Source: an uncultured Muribaculaceae bacterium (GTDB taxonomy: Bacteria > Bacteroidota > Bacteroidia > Bacteroidales > Muribaculaceae). Taken from it: a DNA stretch of 34,657 nucleotides. This document shows, one piece after another, positions 1 to 7,288 of the stretch. Every line of letters starts with the position of its first letter. Within the stretch, counting starts at the first letter, position 1. A program made the position numbers and the translations under genes. The notes below the pieces were generated by a model. That model was not told the origin of the DNA, ran no database searches, and worked only from the letters and a program-made list of their open reading frames with translations. The stretch is taken from contig CAJGDJ010000020.1 of NCBI GenBank assembly GCA_904502025.1, positions 1 through 34,657 of the forward strand. The letters are read 5' to 3'.

Positions 1-222
1 AAATCTTTAATGAAAAAAAGATGCCTATTCCCCATATTACGCGGTATTAGACGGAATTTCTTCCGCTTATCCCCCTGCAACGGGCAGGTTGCATACGTGT
101 TACTCACCCGTGCGCCGGTCGCCGGCGGTTATAGCAAGCTATAACCCCGATGCCCCTCGACTTGCATGTGTTAAGCCTGTCGCTAGCGTTCATCCTGAGC
201 CAGGATCAAACTCTTCGTTGTT
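1..222 (-). rRNA. rrs: 16S ribosomal RNA, 5' end (partial)
   Basis: Read on the minus strand this is the start of a bacterial small-subunit rRNA. The universal 27F site (AGAGTTTGATCCTGGCTCAG) lies at 195-214, followed by the conserved GAACGCTAGCGACAGGCTTA region and the ACGGGTGAGTAACACGTATG block typical of Bacteroidales. Only about the first 220 nt (helices through V1 and part of V2) are present; the rest runs off the left edge. The mature 5' end is placed at about 222 by analogy, so it is uncertain by several bases. The gene is transcribed leftward from the two promoters at 458-488 and 570-601. Confidence 0.97.
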
Positions 223-457
223 AATATCTTTTTTATTCTTTTTTTCTAAAAATAAATTAGATTAAATATTGTATTCTTTAATCTGTTTTAACAAGATTGA
301 GTAAACCTTAGCCGGATTATTTGCTTGGCTTTGAAATTGACAGAGATGTTTTCTACTTTTCAGTAGAACCCTTTCTCTTGTACTACTTCGTCTTATTGTA
401 ATTTTTTCAATGTTCGTCTGCTTCTGACACTCGATTTTTCGCGAGCCGAAATCTTTA

Positions 458-488
458 CAAAGATACAACCATTTTTTGATTCCACAAA
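458..488 (-). promoter_or_regulatory. rRNA operon promoter, proximal
   Basis: On the minus strand there is TTTG (485-488), a 19 bp spacer, then TATCTTTG (458-465). This fits the Bacteroidota housekeeping sigma consensus of TTTG at -33 and TAnnTTTG at -7 with 19-20 bp between. Transcription would begin near 451-453, leaving a leader of about 230 nt before the 16S rRNA. Confidence 0.8.
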
Positions 489-569
489 ATTTTGTCAAAA
501 AAATTAACAGGTTTTAACCTGTCCCCTTCGCTTCCCCACCACCGTGGGCTTCGTTCTCAAAAGCGAGTG

Positions 570-601
570 CAAAGTTACACCTTTTACTCTTATCCTCCAA
601 A
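570..601 (-). promoter_or_regulatory. rRNA operon promoter, distal
   Basis: On the minus strand there is TTTG (598-601), a 20 bp spacer, then TAACTTTG (570-577), a second full match to the Bacteroidota promoter consensus. It lies 112 bp upstream of the proximal promoter, so the rRNA operon has two promoters in tandem, an arrangement common for rRNA genes. Confidence 0.75.
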
Positions 602-746
602 TATTTTTATAACTATTTTTGGGGTATTTTTACCCATTTTTACATCAACCACCTGCGTCTCAATAACTTAACTATTGAAAAAATTTATGTTATAAAACAT
701 GTTTTTAGCTTTCTTTTACGTAAAAAACCTATACTTGGCACAATAT

Positions 747-786
747 TCAAAAAAATGGTCACAACTTTATAGCTGCAACCATTTTT
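747..786 (-). terminator. Intrinsic terminator after the AlaX-like gene
   Basis: On the minus strand a 15 bp stem (arms 772-786 and 751-765, including three G-U pairs) closes a 6-nt loop (TATAAA, 766-771). The A-rich outer end and the run of U that follows make it a standard Rho-independent terminator. It lies about 70 nt past the AlaX stop codon at 854. Confidence 0.75.
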
Positions 787-853
787 CACTCATTATTATA
801 TAAAGGAATATATTAAAAAATACTACAATCTTACACTTTGTGTTTCTTATTAT

Positions 854-1318
854 TTATTCCCCTAATCTAAAAACTATTCTTTGCACCCCATCTTGATAAC
901 GCGAACTTGAAATGCGAAAGCGTCCTATCTGAGAAGTTCGCTCAACATGAGTTCCCACACAAGGACACGCATCATAATCTCCAATATGAACAATTCGCAA
1001 CATTTCTGACACATCATTAGGCAATCGCTCTAAATCATAAATTTCCGCAGCCTTGCCTGCAGGAATAAATTCAAAAGAAACTTGAAGATCTTGAGCAATT
1101 ACACCATTAATTGTGTTTTCAATCTCTTGAAGTTGTTCAGGAGTGAGCGGTTGAGCAAGTGGATAATCACATTTTGACTTTTTGCGTTCAATATGAGCAT
1201 TACGCGAACGCTTACACCCAACCATCTTAACCATAGTTCCGTTCAATAAATGCTCGGCAGTGTGCATAGGAGGGTATTCTTGCTTGTTATGAGCGTTGAG
1301 TTGAATTTCTTGTTTCAT
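854..1318 (-). CDS. AlaX-type (alanyl/threonyl-tRNA editing, SAD domain) hydrolase
   Basis: A free-standing tRNA-editing domain of about 154 residues, expected to hydrolyse mischarged aminoacyl-tRNA (Ser-tRNA(Ala) in studied AlaX proteins) in the cytoplasm. Both halves of the zinc site are visible: HTAEH near the N-terminus and CVGTH (within DYDACPCVGTH) near the C-terminus, matching the HxxxH...CxxxH pattern of AlaRS/ThrRS editing domains. No synthetase catalytic or anticodon domain is present. The start is the ATG at 1316-1318. The frame is open 21 codons further, but that start would be TTG and the extra residues precede the normal family N-terminus and overlap a possible gene remnant. Ala/Thr editing specificity cannot be told from sequence. 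The gene is monocistronic, with a strong terminator at 747-786. Confidence 0.85.
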   Translation of the reverse strand: MKQEIQLNAHNKQEYPPMHTAEHLLNGTMVKMVGCKRSRNAHIERKKSKCDYPLAQPLTPEQLQEIENTINGVIAQDLQVSFEFIPAGKAAEIYDLERLPNDVSEMLRIVHIGDYDACPCVGTHVERTSQIGRFRISSSRYQDGVQRIVFRLGE

Positions 1319-1664
1319 TTTTTTCTCAATAGATTCTGTGATGGAGTCAATTACTTTTATCAGCAAATCGAACGATGCCAACTTTCATTTCTTTCAATGC
1401 CATTTCATAGGCAAAGTTGTGAGCCTTTTCAAATCGTTCTAATCTCATAGCAATTCTGCATATAGTTATGGGAATTTCTATAAATTCCACGAATGAGTTA
1501 AACATTTGTTGTCGGGAACAGCTTTTTTGTGTGCTTTATGATTTTCTTTGGCATCTTTTTCCCTTTGTTCCAATCGCATAGCTCGCCATGCTCATTCTAC
1601 AAAAAACAAAAATCTGCTCAAATAAAATTCATAAATCTTCACAATGCAATTTATAAAAGTTCCC
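1319..1664. other. Intergenic, possibly decayed coding sequence
   Basis: These 346 bases separate the SanA-like gene from AlaX. Apart from the possible DUF1810 remnant at 1347-1448 I see only short open frames (for example 33 codons at 1478-1579, minus strand, lysine-rich, unrecognised). No convincing terminator for the upstream operon or promoter for AlaX was found. Confidence 0.5.
1347..1448 (-). pseudogene. Possible 5' remnant of a DUF1810 gene
   Basis: A 33-codon frame starting at an ATG (1446-1448) reads LERFEKAHNFAYEMALKEMK followed by VG. This resembles the first helix of DUF1810 proteins (pattern LxRFxxAqxxxYxxALxEikxGkK). The expected SHWMWxxFPQ motif that follows in the family is absent, and the frame runs into IVRFADKSN and a stop. 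It overlaps the 5' extension of the AlaX frame. It looks like a gene truncated just before its diagnostic motif; the match is short, so chance is not excluded. Confidence 0.3.
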
Positions 1665-2282
1665 TTATTTTATTTCAATAGGTTCGCCAAGGAAATGAGG
1701 TCTCTTGTTCATAATAACCTCGCCCACCGCTTTCACTCGAGCCAATATTTCACGAAATTCCATTTTTATGCACCATTTACGGAATAGGGTGTTTCGCACA
1801 TTATAGCCAATAGCATCTATATCATATTGACGAGCAATATACACTGCACGTCGGTTATGGAAATCTTGCGAAATAACCACAAATTCCGACAACCCAAACA
1901 CCTTTTTAGCTCTCACCATTGAGTCATAAGTTGAGAATCCTGCATAATCAAGATATATTACACTATCTGGAATACCTGCTGCTTCCAAATCGTTCTTCAT
2001 AGCATCGGGTTCGCTATATGTAGATTTAGAGTTGTCTCCACTTATGAGTATACAATCGATTTTGCCGTGTTGGAATAATTTCACTGCTGCGTCGATGCGA
2101 TGTTTGTAGAAGTAGTTCATTTTCCCTGTTTTTGTTTTAGGATTTGTGCCTAACAGCACCGCTACTCGCTTGTGGGGTACAGTTTCTACGTTATCATACA
2201 ATCGACCACAACACGAGCCTAACACCCAAACATTACATGCAGCCACAACTGCGATTAATAACCCTACGCCTATCAGAAGCAT
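1665..2282 (-). CDS. SanA/YdcF-like DUF218 membrane protein
   Basis: A 205-residue protein with one N-terminal hydrophobic segment (about residues 1-22) followed by a DUF218 domain. Visible family features are AVLLGTNP, YKHRIDAAVKLF, ILISGDN, the YLDYAGFSTYDSMVRAKKVF block and the VVISQDFHNRRAVYIA segment, all as in SanA of enterobacteria. SanA is linked to envelope barrier function and vancomycin exclusion at high temperature, but its biochemical activity is unknown, so no reaction is assigned. The length is close to SanA (about 239 residues) and the order of motifs is intact. It is the last gene of the operon, 5 bp after the alkaline phosphatase stop, and is expected to be anchored in the inner membrane with the domain outside the cytoplasm. 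Confidence 0.85.
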   Translation of the reverse strand: MLLIGVGLLIAVVAACNVWVLGSCCGRLYDNVETVPHKRVAVLLGTNPKTKTGKMNYFYKHRIDAAVKLFQHGKIDCILISGDNSKSTYSEPDAMKNDLEAAGIPDSVIYLDYAGFSTYDSMVRAKKVFGLSEFVVISQDFHNRRAVYIARQYDIDAIGYNVRNTLFRKWCIKMEFREILARVKAVGEVIMNKRPHFLGEPIEIK

Positions 2283-2287
2283 ATCGT

Positions 2288-3655
2288 TTATTCTCCTAAT
2301 GCTATTTTTTTAATCTTCTTAGGTACATCGGTATTATCATGAACACCCATAAACTCATAAGCACCACGACCGATAGCGAACAATGGGACAGGATCACCGG
2401 TGTGTCCGGTTGCAATCCAACCAAAACCCGACTTTTCATTTATAATCTTAAATACTTCAACAGAAAACTCATTGAATGAGTTATATAAAGTTTTTTGGTC
2501 GGCAGAGTTTCGCATATTAAACGTATTTTCGAATTTCTCAATCAAAATTCTTTCTTGAGCATCTGAAATTTGAATCTTATCCCAAAATCCGAAACGAGCT
2601 TTTAGTTCAACTTTCATATCGTCCCATGTGTAGATGCGACGAGAATTAAGAATTGCTTTTGTATAACTCCCAAATTCATCTTTCGACATGCGTTGACAAT
2701 CTACAAGCGATATATCTCCGAAACGCACTGCCAGTCCTCCTGTGTTGTGGTCGGCGGTTACCACAATAAGTGTTTCATCGGGGTGTTCAAGATAAAAATC
2801 GTATGCAATTTTTATGGCTTGATTGAAGTTCAAAATCTCTTTCACAACAGCTCCACCATCATTTGAGTGTGCAGCATAGTCAATATTCCCCCCCTCAACC
2901 ATCATAAAGAATTGTTCTGAAGAATGTTTCAAAAGATGGTCAAGGCAAGCTTGTGTCATTCCCGGAAGATTTAGCACCCCTTTTATTGAATCGATTGTGT
3001 AACCACAATTACTATCAGTTGAATCAGGATTTAGCAACACAACTTTTCTTGAATCGGTGCCTTTTAACGCATCAAAACCTTTTACAACTGATACATTATT
3101 TCTTGCAAAGTGAGAATAAATATCAGTTGGCTTACCTTCTTTATCTTTTGTGCCACGAAGTTTTGACCCTGCAACAAATTCATAACCCGAAGTAGCCATT
3201 TGTTTATCGATTTCATACGCCATTGAACGACTTGGTTGATGAGCATAGAATGCTCCTGGTGTTGCATCGTCGGGAGCAACTGTAGTAACAACACCGATAC
3301 CCCAGCCTGCGTTTTTGAGATAACGAGCCACCGATGTTACGGGGACTGAATCAGGTGTTACACCAAGCATTCCATTATTAGTTTTGTATCCGGTAGATAG
3401 AGCTGTCCCTGCAGCAGCAGAATCAGTTACTCGCCCTGAGGCAGAATAGGTAGTAACCATTGACACCACCGGGAATTGCATCATAAGTATAGACTCATTA
3501 TTTTTGAGTGCTTCTCTATTATATGATTGGGCAGCCATTACATGACCCATGCCCATTCCATCGCCAATAAAATAAAACACATACTTGGGTGACGCAGCAT
3601 TAACTACACTTGCAATTGCCAATAGCACTAATAACGTAACAAATCTGTGATTCAT
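2288..3655 (-). CDS. Alkaline phosphatase, secreted
   Basis: A 455-residue phosphomonoesterase of the PhoA family. A Sec signal peptide covers about residues 1-20 (hydrophobic core TLLVLLAIASVV, cleavage likely after VNA). Metal and active-site motifs are in order: FIGDGMG (metal Asp32), DSAAAGTAL (nucleophile Ser79 after Asp78), DDATPGAFYAH (about 129-139), EGGNIDYAAH (254-263), TADHNTGG (300-307) and ATGHTG (415-420). All key residues appear present, so it should be active in the periplasm or at the surface. The mature protein is similar in length to PhoA of E. coli. It lies 16 bp after the GT2 gene and 5 bp before the SanA-like gene. I see no PHO-type regulatory site because it has no promoter of its own. 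Confidence 0.93.
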   Translation of the reverse strand: MNHRFVTLLVLLAIASVVNAASPKYVFYFIGDGMGMGHVMAAQSYNREALKNNESILMMQFPVVSMVTTYSASGRVTDSAAAGTALSTGYKTNNGMLGVTPDSVPVTSVARYLKNAGWGIGVVTTVAPDDATPGAFYAHQPSRSMAYEIDKQMATSGYEFVAGSKLRGTKDKEGKPTDIYSHFARNNVSVVKGFDALKGTDSRKVVLLNPDSTDSNCGYTIDSIKGVLNLPGMTQACLDHLLKHSSEQFFMMVEGGNIDYAAHSNDGGAVVKEILNFNQAIKIAYDFYLEHPDETLIVVTADHNTGGLAVRFGDISLVDCQRMSKDEFGSYTKAILNSRRIYTWDDMKVELKARFGFWDKIQISDAQERILIEKFENTFNMRNSADQKTLYNSFNEFSVEVFKIINEKSGFGWIATGHTGDPVPLFAIGRGAYEFMGVHDNTDVPKKIKKIALGE

Positions 3656-3671
3656 AATATATTTCGTCTTT

Positions 3672-4664
3672 TTAATTTTTAATTCTATTTGATTTTATAT
3701 TCAATTGAGCAAATAGCCATAGCAACAAATTCAGTCCAACGAACGAAAGCAATGCCCCCATCTTATTTTTAATCCTTACATGAGGATTGAGTATCATTTT
3801 AATGCGTAGTTGTTTAATATTTTCCCAACATCGAGCAATTATCTTTTCATCTCTAATCCCATTTCCACGCATCAAATAAAGAATATTCATATTTGCACTA
3901 AACTTGCGAGAACGTGCGGCATCAACAATTGATGGATATTGTTGCTCCATATATTTTACCAAGTCGTCCACTACATCAAGCACATCGTAGCGTCGGAGTG
4001 AAAAGTGACCTAATATACTCGTTGAACGCTTGCGATAGAAATACATTGGAGTGCTGGCTACTACTACTCTTTTTGCATTTAGTATCACATAAGGAATTGT
4101 AGCAAGATCTTCATATAATAAACCTAACGGGAAACGATAATTTTCAAATAATCTAGTCTTAAACAACTTCCCACATGCCGAATTATCAATATTTCGCTGT
4201 TGATATAACATTGATTTAACAGCTTCGTTCCCATCTTCAAATATCTTTATTGGCGACAAAGATTTTTTTTTAGGAATATTTTCGTCATCGACAAAAGAGC
4301 GTAACGAACTAGTTGAAATATCAGCACTCGTGTTTACCAATAAATTATACAATGTTATTATATATTCCTCACAAATCAAATCATCAGAATCAACAAACGA
4401 GACATATTCTCCTACCATAATATCAATTCCTGAATTTCGAGCAGCACTCAATCCTCCGTTTTGTTGATGCACAACTTTTATATTACTATATCGTAGAGCA
4501 TAATCATCACAAATTTTTCCACTGCTATCGGTCGAGCCATCATCAACCAATATTATCTCAACGTTTTTATACGTTTGATTCAGTATTGAGTCAATACAAG
4601 CTCCCACATATTTTTCTACATTATATACCGGAACGACTATTGATATAAGTGGATCACAATTCAT
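3672..4664 (-). CDS. Family 2 glycosyltransferase
   Basis: A 330-residue GT-A fold glycosyltransferase. The N-terminal half has the GT2 hallmarks: ISIVVPVYNVEKYV, LVDDGSTDSSG (Asp41/Asp42, nucleotide binding), GGLSAARNSGI, and the metal-binding DSD at residues 92-94 in FVDSDD. The C-terminal part (about 210-330) is less conserved and ends with a hydrophobic stretch (LLSFVGLNLLLWLFAQL) that may associate with the membrane. Donor and acceptor sugars cannot be predicted. It starts 2 bp after the GH3 stop codon and is followed 16 bp later by alkaline phosphatase, so it is co-transcribed with both. It probably acts at the inner face of the inner membrane on a surface glycan. Confidence 0.9.
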   Translation of the reverse strand: MNCDPLISIVVPVYNVEKYVGACIDSILNQTYKNVEIILVDDGSTDSSGKICDDYALRYSNIKVVHQQNGGLSAARNSGIDIMVGEYVSFVDSDDLICEEYIITLYNLLVNTSADISTSSLRSFVDDENIPKKKSLSPIKIFEDGNEAVKSMLYQQRNIDNSACGKLFKTRLFENYRFPLGLLYEDLATIPYVILNAKRVVVASTPMYFYRKRSTSILGHFSLRRYDVLDVVDDLVKYMEQQYPSIVDAARSRKFSANMNILYLMRGNGIRDEKIIARCWENIKQLRIKMILNPHVRIKNKMGALLSFVGLNLLLWLFAQLNIKSNRIKN

Positions 4665-4666
4665 GA

Positions 4667-6181
4667 TTAATTTAATTTTAACATTGAATCAATAAATTGA
4701 CGATTATTGGCAAGTCGTGGCACCTTTCGTTGCCCTCCAAGTTTTCCTGTCGAACGAAGCCAATCATCAAACAATCTATCTCGAGCCACAACCACCGTCA
4801 ACTCATCAAGGAATATGCTTTTATATCTTTTTGCTTGATAATCTGAGTTTTCTTGTTGCAACAATTCATCAAGACGTGTAGCAAACTTCGCCATATCATA
4901 AGGTTTTATAGCAAATTCAATCAACCATTCGTGACGTCCCTTTGAGTTGTCGGCTGCATATACTGGTGCTGCCGTATAATTACTGATAGCACAGCCCATT
5001 TCAGTACACACTTTTGTGATTGCTGTTTCGGCATTATGCACCATCAATTCTTCCCCAAAAGCATTAATGAAATTTTTTGTGCGTCCGGCAATTGAAATTT
5101 TTACCGGATTAATACTTTCTATTCTTACCGTATCGCCAATAACATAACGCCACAATCCATTACAAGAAGAAATCACAAGACCATAAATTCGTCCTTGCTC
5201 AACTTCCCAAATAGGCAACAATTGAGGATTTGGGCTATCAAACTGGTCAAGAGGCATAAACTCATAAAATACCCCCCCCTCAAGAAGCAATAACATTGCT
5301 TTGTCATCAATGGCATTCTGCACTGCAAAGAATCCTTCTGAAGCATTATACGTTTCAAGATAATGCATCTTTGACACATCAGTTATAGCATTATATTGTT
5401 CTCGATAAGGCTCAAATGCTATCCCTCCATGAAAGAACACCTCTAAATTGGGCCACACTTCATGAATTGTCCTCGCCCCGGTTTTTTCGATTACCGTTTT
5501 AAGCACCGTAAGAAACCATGACGGCACACCCGATATATTTGTTATATTTTCTCTAATCGAAGCTTCAACAAGAACCGAAAGTTTCTTCTCCCAATCAGCC
5601 ATCAATGCAATATCTTTCGATGGTATCCTAAAAAAATTCGCTGCCGATGGAATTAAATCAATAAGATGAGCCGACAAATCGCCCACACGAGCATCGCCAC
5701 GCAAATTTGGAATTTCATTTGCAAAGCTCCCTCCAAGCACAAATCCCTTCCCCGAGAACATGCGACTTTCAGGATTAAGCGACAAATATTGAGCCACTGC
5801 ATGGCTCGCACCTTTATAATGACACAATTTCAATGCCTCAGGTGTGATAGGAATATATTTGCTTTTCCCATTTGAAGTGCCACTTGATTGAGCGAAACGA
5901 TTAATTCGTCCACGCCACAACACATCACATTTACCTTCAAGCTGACTCATAATCCATGGCGAAAGCTCTTCATAAGAACTTACCGGCACCTTTTGAGCAA
6001 ACTCTTCATAGCACGAAATCGTGCTATATTGATATTTCTCCCCCCATTGAGTGTTACAAGCACTCTTTATGAGCCACGCAAGTTGATTGCGTTGCACCTG
6101 CTCAGAATTTCCCTCCCATCGCAGTGATTCTTTCACTCGACAAGAGAAAATTGGTCGTGCAAATGGCGTGAGATTTATCAT
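4667..6181 (-). CDS. GH3 family acyl-adenylate-forming protein
   Basis: A 504-residue member of the GH3 family, the ANL-type adenylating enzymes known in plants for conjugating auxin or jasmonate to amino acids and widespread but uncharacterised in Bacteroidota. The phosphate-binding motif FAQSSGTSNGKSKYIPIT starts near residue 96. Further conserved blocks are YLETYNASEGFFAVQ, GLWRYVIGDTVRI and AGRTKNFINAFGEELM (Asp/Lys hinge region of the C-terminal domain). The length matches bacterial homologues. It leads a minus-strand operon with a GT2 enzyme, alkaline phosphatase and a SanA-like protein, but I cannot infer its substrate from them. A -7 element lies at 6210-6217, about 30 bp upstream of the ATG. 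Confidence 0.9.
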   Translation of the reverse strand: MINLTPFARPIFSCRVKESLRWEGNSEQVQRNQLAWLIKSACNTQWGEKYQYSTISCYEEFAQKVPVSSYEELSPWIMSQLEGKCDVLWRGRINRFAQSSGTSNGKSKYIPITPEALKLCHYKGASHAVAQYLSLNPESRMFSGKGFVLGGSFANEIPNLRGDARVGDLSAHLIDLIPSAANFFRIPSKDIALMADWEKKLSVLVEASIRENITNISGVPSWFLTVLKTVIEKTGARTIHEVWPNLEVFFHGGIAFEPYREQYNAITDVSKMHYLETYNASEGFFAVQNAIDDKAMLLLLEGGVFYEFMPLDQFDSPNPQLLPIWEVEQGRIYGLVISSCNGLWRYVIGDTVRIESINPVKISIAGRTKNFINAFGEELMVHNAETAITKVCTEMGCAISNYTAAPVYAADNSKGRHEWLIEFAIKPYDMAKFATRLDELLQQENSDYQAKRYKSIFLDELTVVVARDRLFDDWLRSTGKLGGQRKVPRLANNRQFIDSMLKLN

Positions 6182-6209
6182 TGATTAATTTGTAAATGTG
6201 TTGAAAGTG

Positions 6210-6217
6210 CAAAAATA
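6210..6217 (-). promoter_or_regulatory. -7 element for the GH3 operon
   Basis: TATTTTTG on the minus strand matches the TAnnTTTG consensus, 29 bp upstream of the GH3 ATG. A good TTTG at the right distance is not present (the nearest is 23 bp upstream), so the call rests on the -7 box only. Confidence 0.5.
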
Positions 6218-6414
6218 ATAAATACTTTTGTATATTTACTCAAATAAACATCTCCAAAACATGTCCTTTTTTCTAAAATTTTGCTAATATACATATAACA
6301 ACCTCTAAACAACAGAGATTGTTCAATCATCACAAATCTTCATTCTAAAACCTAAAATTATAGCTATAACTTAAATAAAAATCGCATAAACTGTCTATTT
6401 TCAATTCAATTTAT

Positions 6415-6422
6415 TATCTTTG
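6415..6422 (+). promoter_or_regulatory. -7 element for the pseudokinase-GNAT pair
   Basis: TATCTTTG matches TAnnTTTG exactly and lies 38 bp upstream of the ATG at 6461. No clear TTTG is seen at -33. The 279 bp region 6182-6460 separates the divergent GH3 operon and holds only these two promoter elements. Confidence 0.55.
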
Positions 6423-6460
6423 TGAATCAAACATTGTGTAATTGAGAATTCATAATAATT

Positions 6461-7288
6461 ATGGATACGCCCGAGAGCTCAACCAACAGCAAATGGACCG
6501 AAATAGAACTTCTACCTGAATGGGACGAGGAGTTTTATGATGTCTATACCGCCAAAAAGTTTGGCAAATGGTTAATGCTAAAAACCCTCAAACCTCAATA
6601 TCGTGGCATAGAAAAATATGAAACGATGATTGAAAAAGAATTTGATGTGAGGTATAATCTTGCACATCCACATATTGTTATGATTAACGATTTTGAAAAT
6701 GTGCCAGGCATAGGTCGTTGCATTATTACCGATGACGTTTACGGAGACTCTTTGCGTAAACTCATTGATGAAAAACGCATAAAACCTCATCATATCAAAC
6801 AACTGCAACATCAACTTGTGAGTGCAATGGATTATATCGAATCTAATCACATTGTCCACCACCCCATTCGCCCTGAGCGTATCATATTTACCGAAAACAT
6901 CGGCAACCTCAAACTTATTGACGTTGGCTTTGATCAAAAAGAACATCTTGAGCCTACTGATGCTGCCGAAGACATCTATAACTATGGGCTCGTATTAAAA
7001 GAAGTTCTTGATAGCATTGATGAGGATTATCCCAACCTTCGCAAAATTGCAGAACGATGCACCGATCCTAACCCATCTCGTCGTTATCACGATGTGCAAG
7101 ATTTACATTTAGCTCTTGAACGTCGTAGTGGCAATAGGCTTTATTTATTTATAATAATATTTTTAATCTTGATGATACTGTTTTTGGCATGGATTATAAT
7201 CAGCGAGCCACCCAAAATCGGTCAACTTTCATCAATTACGCCATTAATAAACTCACTTGAAACTAAATTCACATTATGTCAATCGTAG
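6461..7288 (+). CDS. Membrane-anchored protein kinase-like protein, predicted pseudokinase
   Basis: A 275-residue protein with a kinase-like fold followed by a single transmembrane helix (about residues 226-248, LYLFIIIFLILMILFLAWII) and a short tail of about 27 residues. Kinase landmarks can be aligned: a VAIK-like lysine in LMLKTLK (Lys41), a helix C segment EKEFDVRYNLAHPHIV, the catalytic loop IVHHPIRPERII (about 131-142) and DVG (154-156) in place of DFG. The catalytic loop has H-H-P where HRD is expected, so the catalytic aspartate is replaced by proline; the following Lys and Asn are both Arg. The glycine-rich loop is unrecognisable and the activation segment is only about 10 residues with no APE motif. 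Catalysis is therefore unlikely; a scaffold or sensor role is an inference. The last 13 bases overlap the GNAT gene, which implies translational coupling. Confidence 0.75.
   Translation: MDTPESSTNSKWTEIELLPEWDEEFYDVYTAKKFGKWLMLKTLKPQYRGIEKYETMIEKEFDVRYNLAHPHIVMINDFENVPGIGRCIITDDVYGDSLRKLIDEKRIKPHHIKQLQHQLVSAMDYIESNHIVHHPIRPERIIFTENIGNLKLIDVGFDQKEHLEPTDAAEDIYNYGLVLKEVLDSIDEDYPNLRKIAERCTDPNPSRRYHDVQDLHLALERRSGNRLYLFIIIFLILMILFLAWIIISEPPKIGQLSSITPLINSLETKFTLCQS

Larger units (their letters stand above)
223..853. other. Intergenic region: rRNA leader, two promoters, one terminator
   Basis: There is no credible protein gene here. Positions 223-450 are the transcribed rRNA leader, 458-601 carry the two promoters, and 747-786 hold the terminator of the AlaX-like gene. 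I see nothing recognisable between 602 and 746. A 78-codon open frame on the minus strand at 262-498 lies inside the promoter and leader and is taken as chance. Confidence 0.7.

Noticed and set aside
262..498. 78-codon minus-strand open frame upstream of 16S rRNA
   Set aside because: It overlaps the proximal rRNA promoter and the rRNA leader and has no protein-like features.
1478..1579. 33-codon lysine-rich frame on the minus strand
   Set aside because: Too short, no family resemblance and no promoter; may be debris in a decayed region.
6578..6946. 122-codon minus-strand open frame
   Set aside because: Antisense to the pseudokinase gene, whose kinase-like motifs make the plus strand the coding one.
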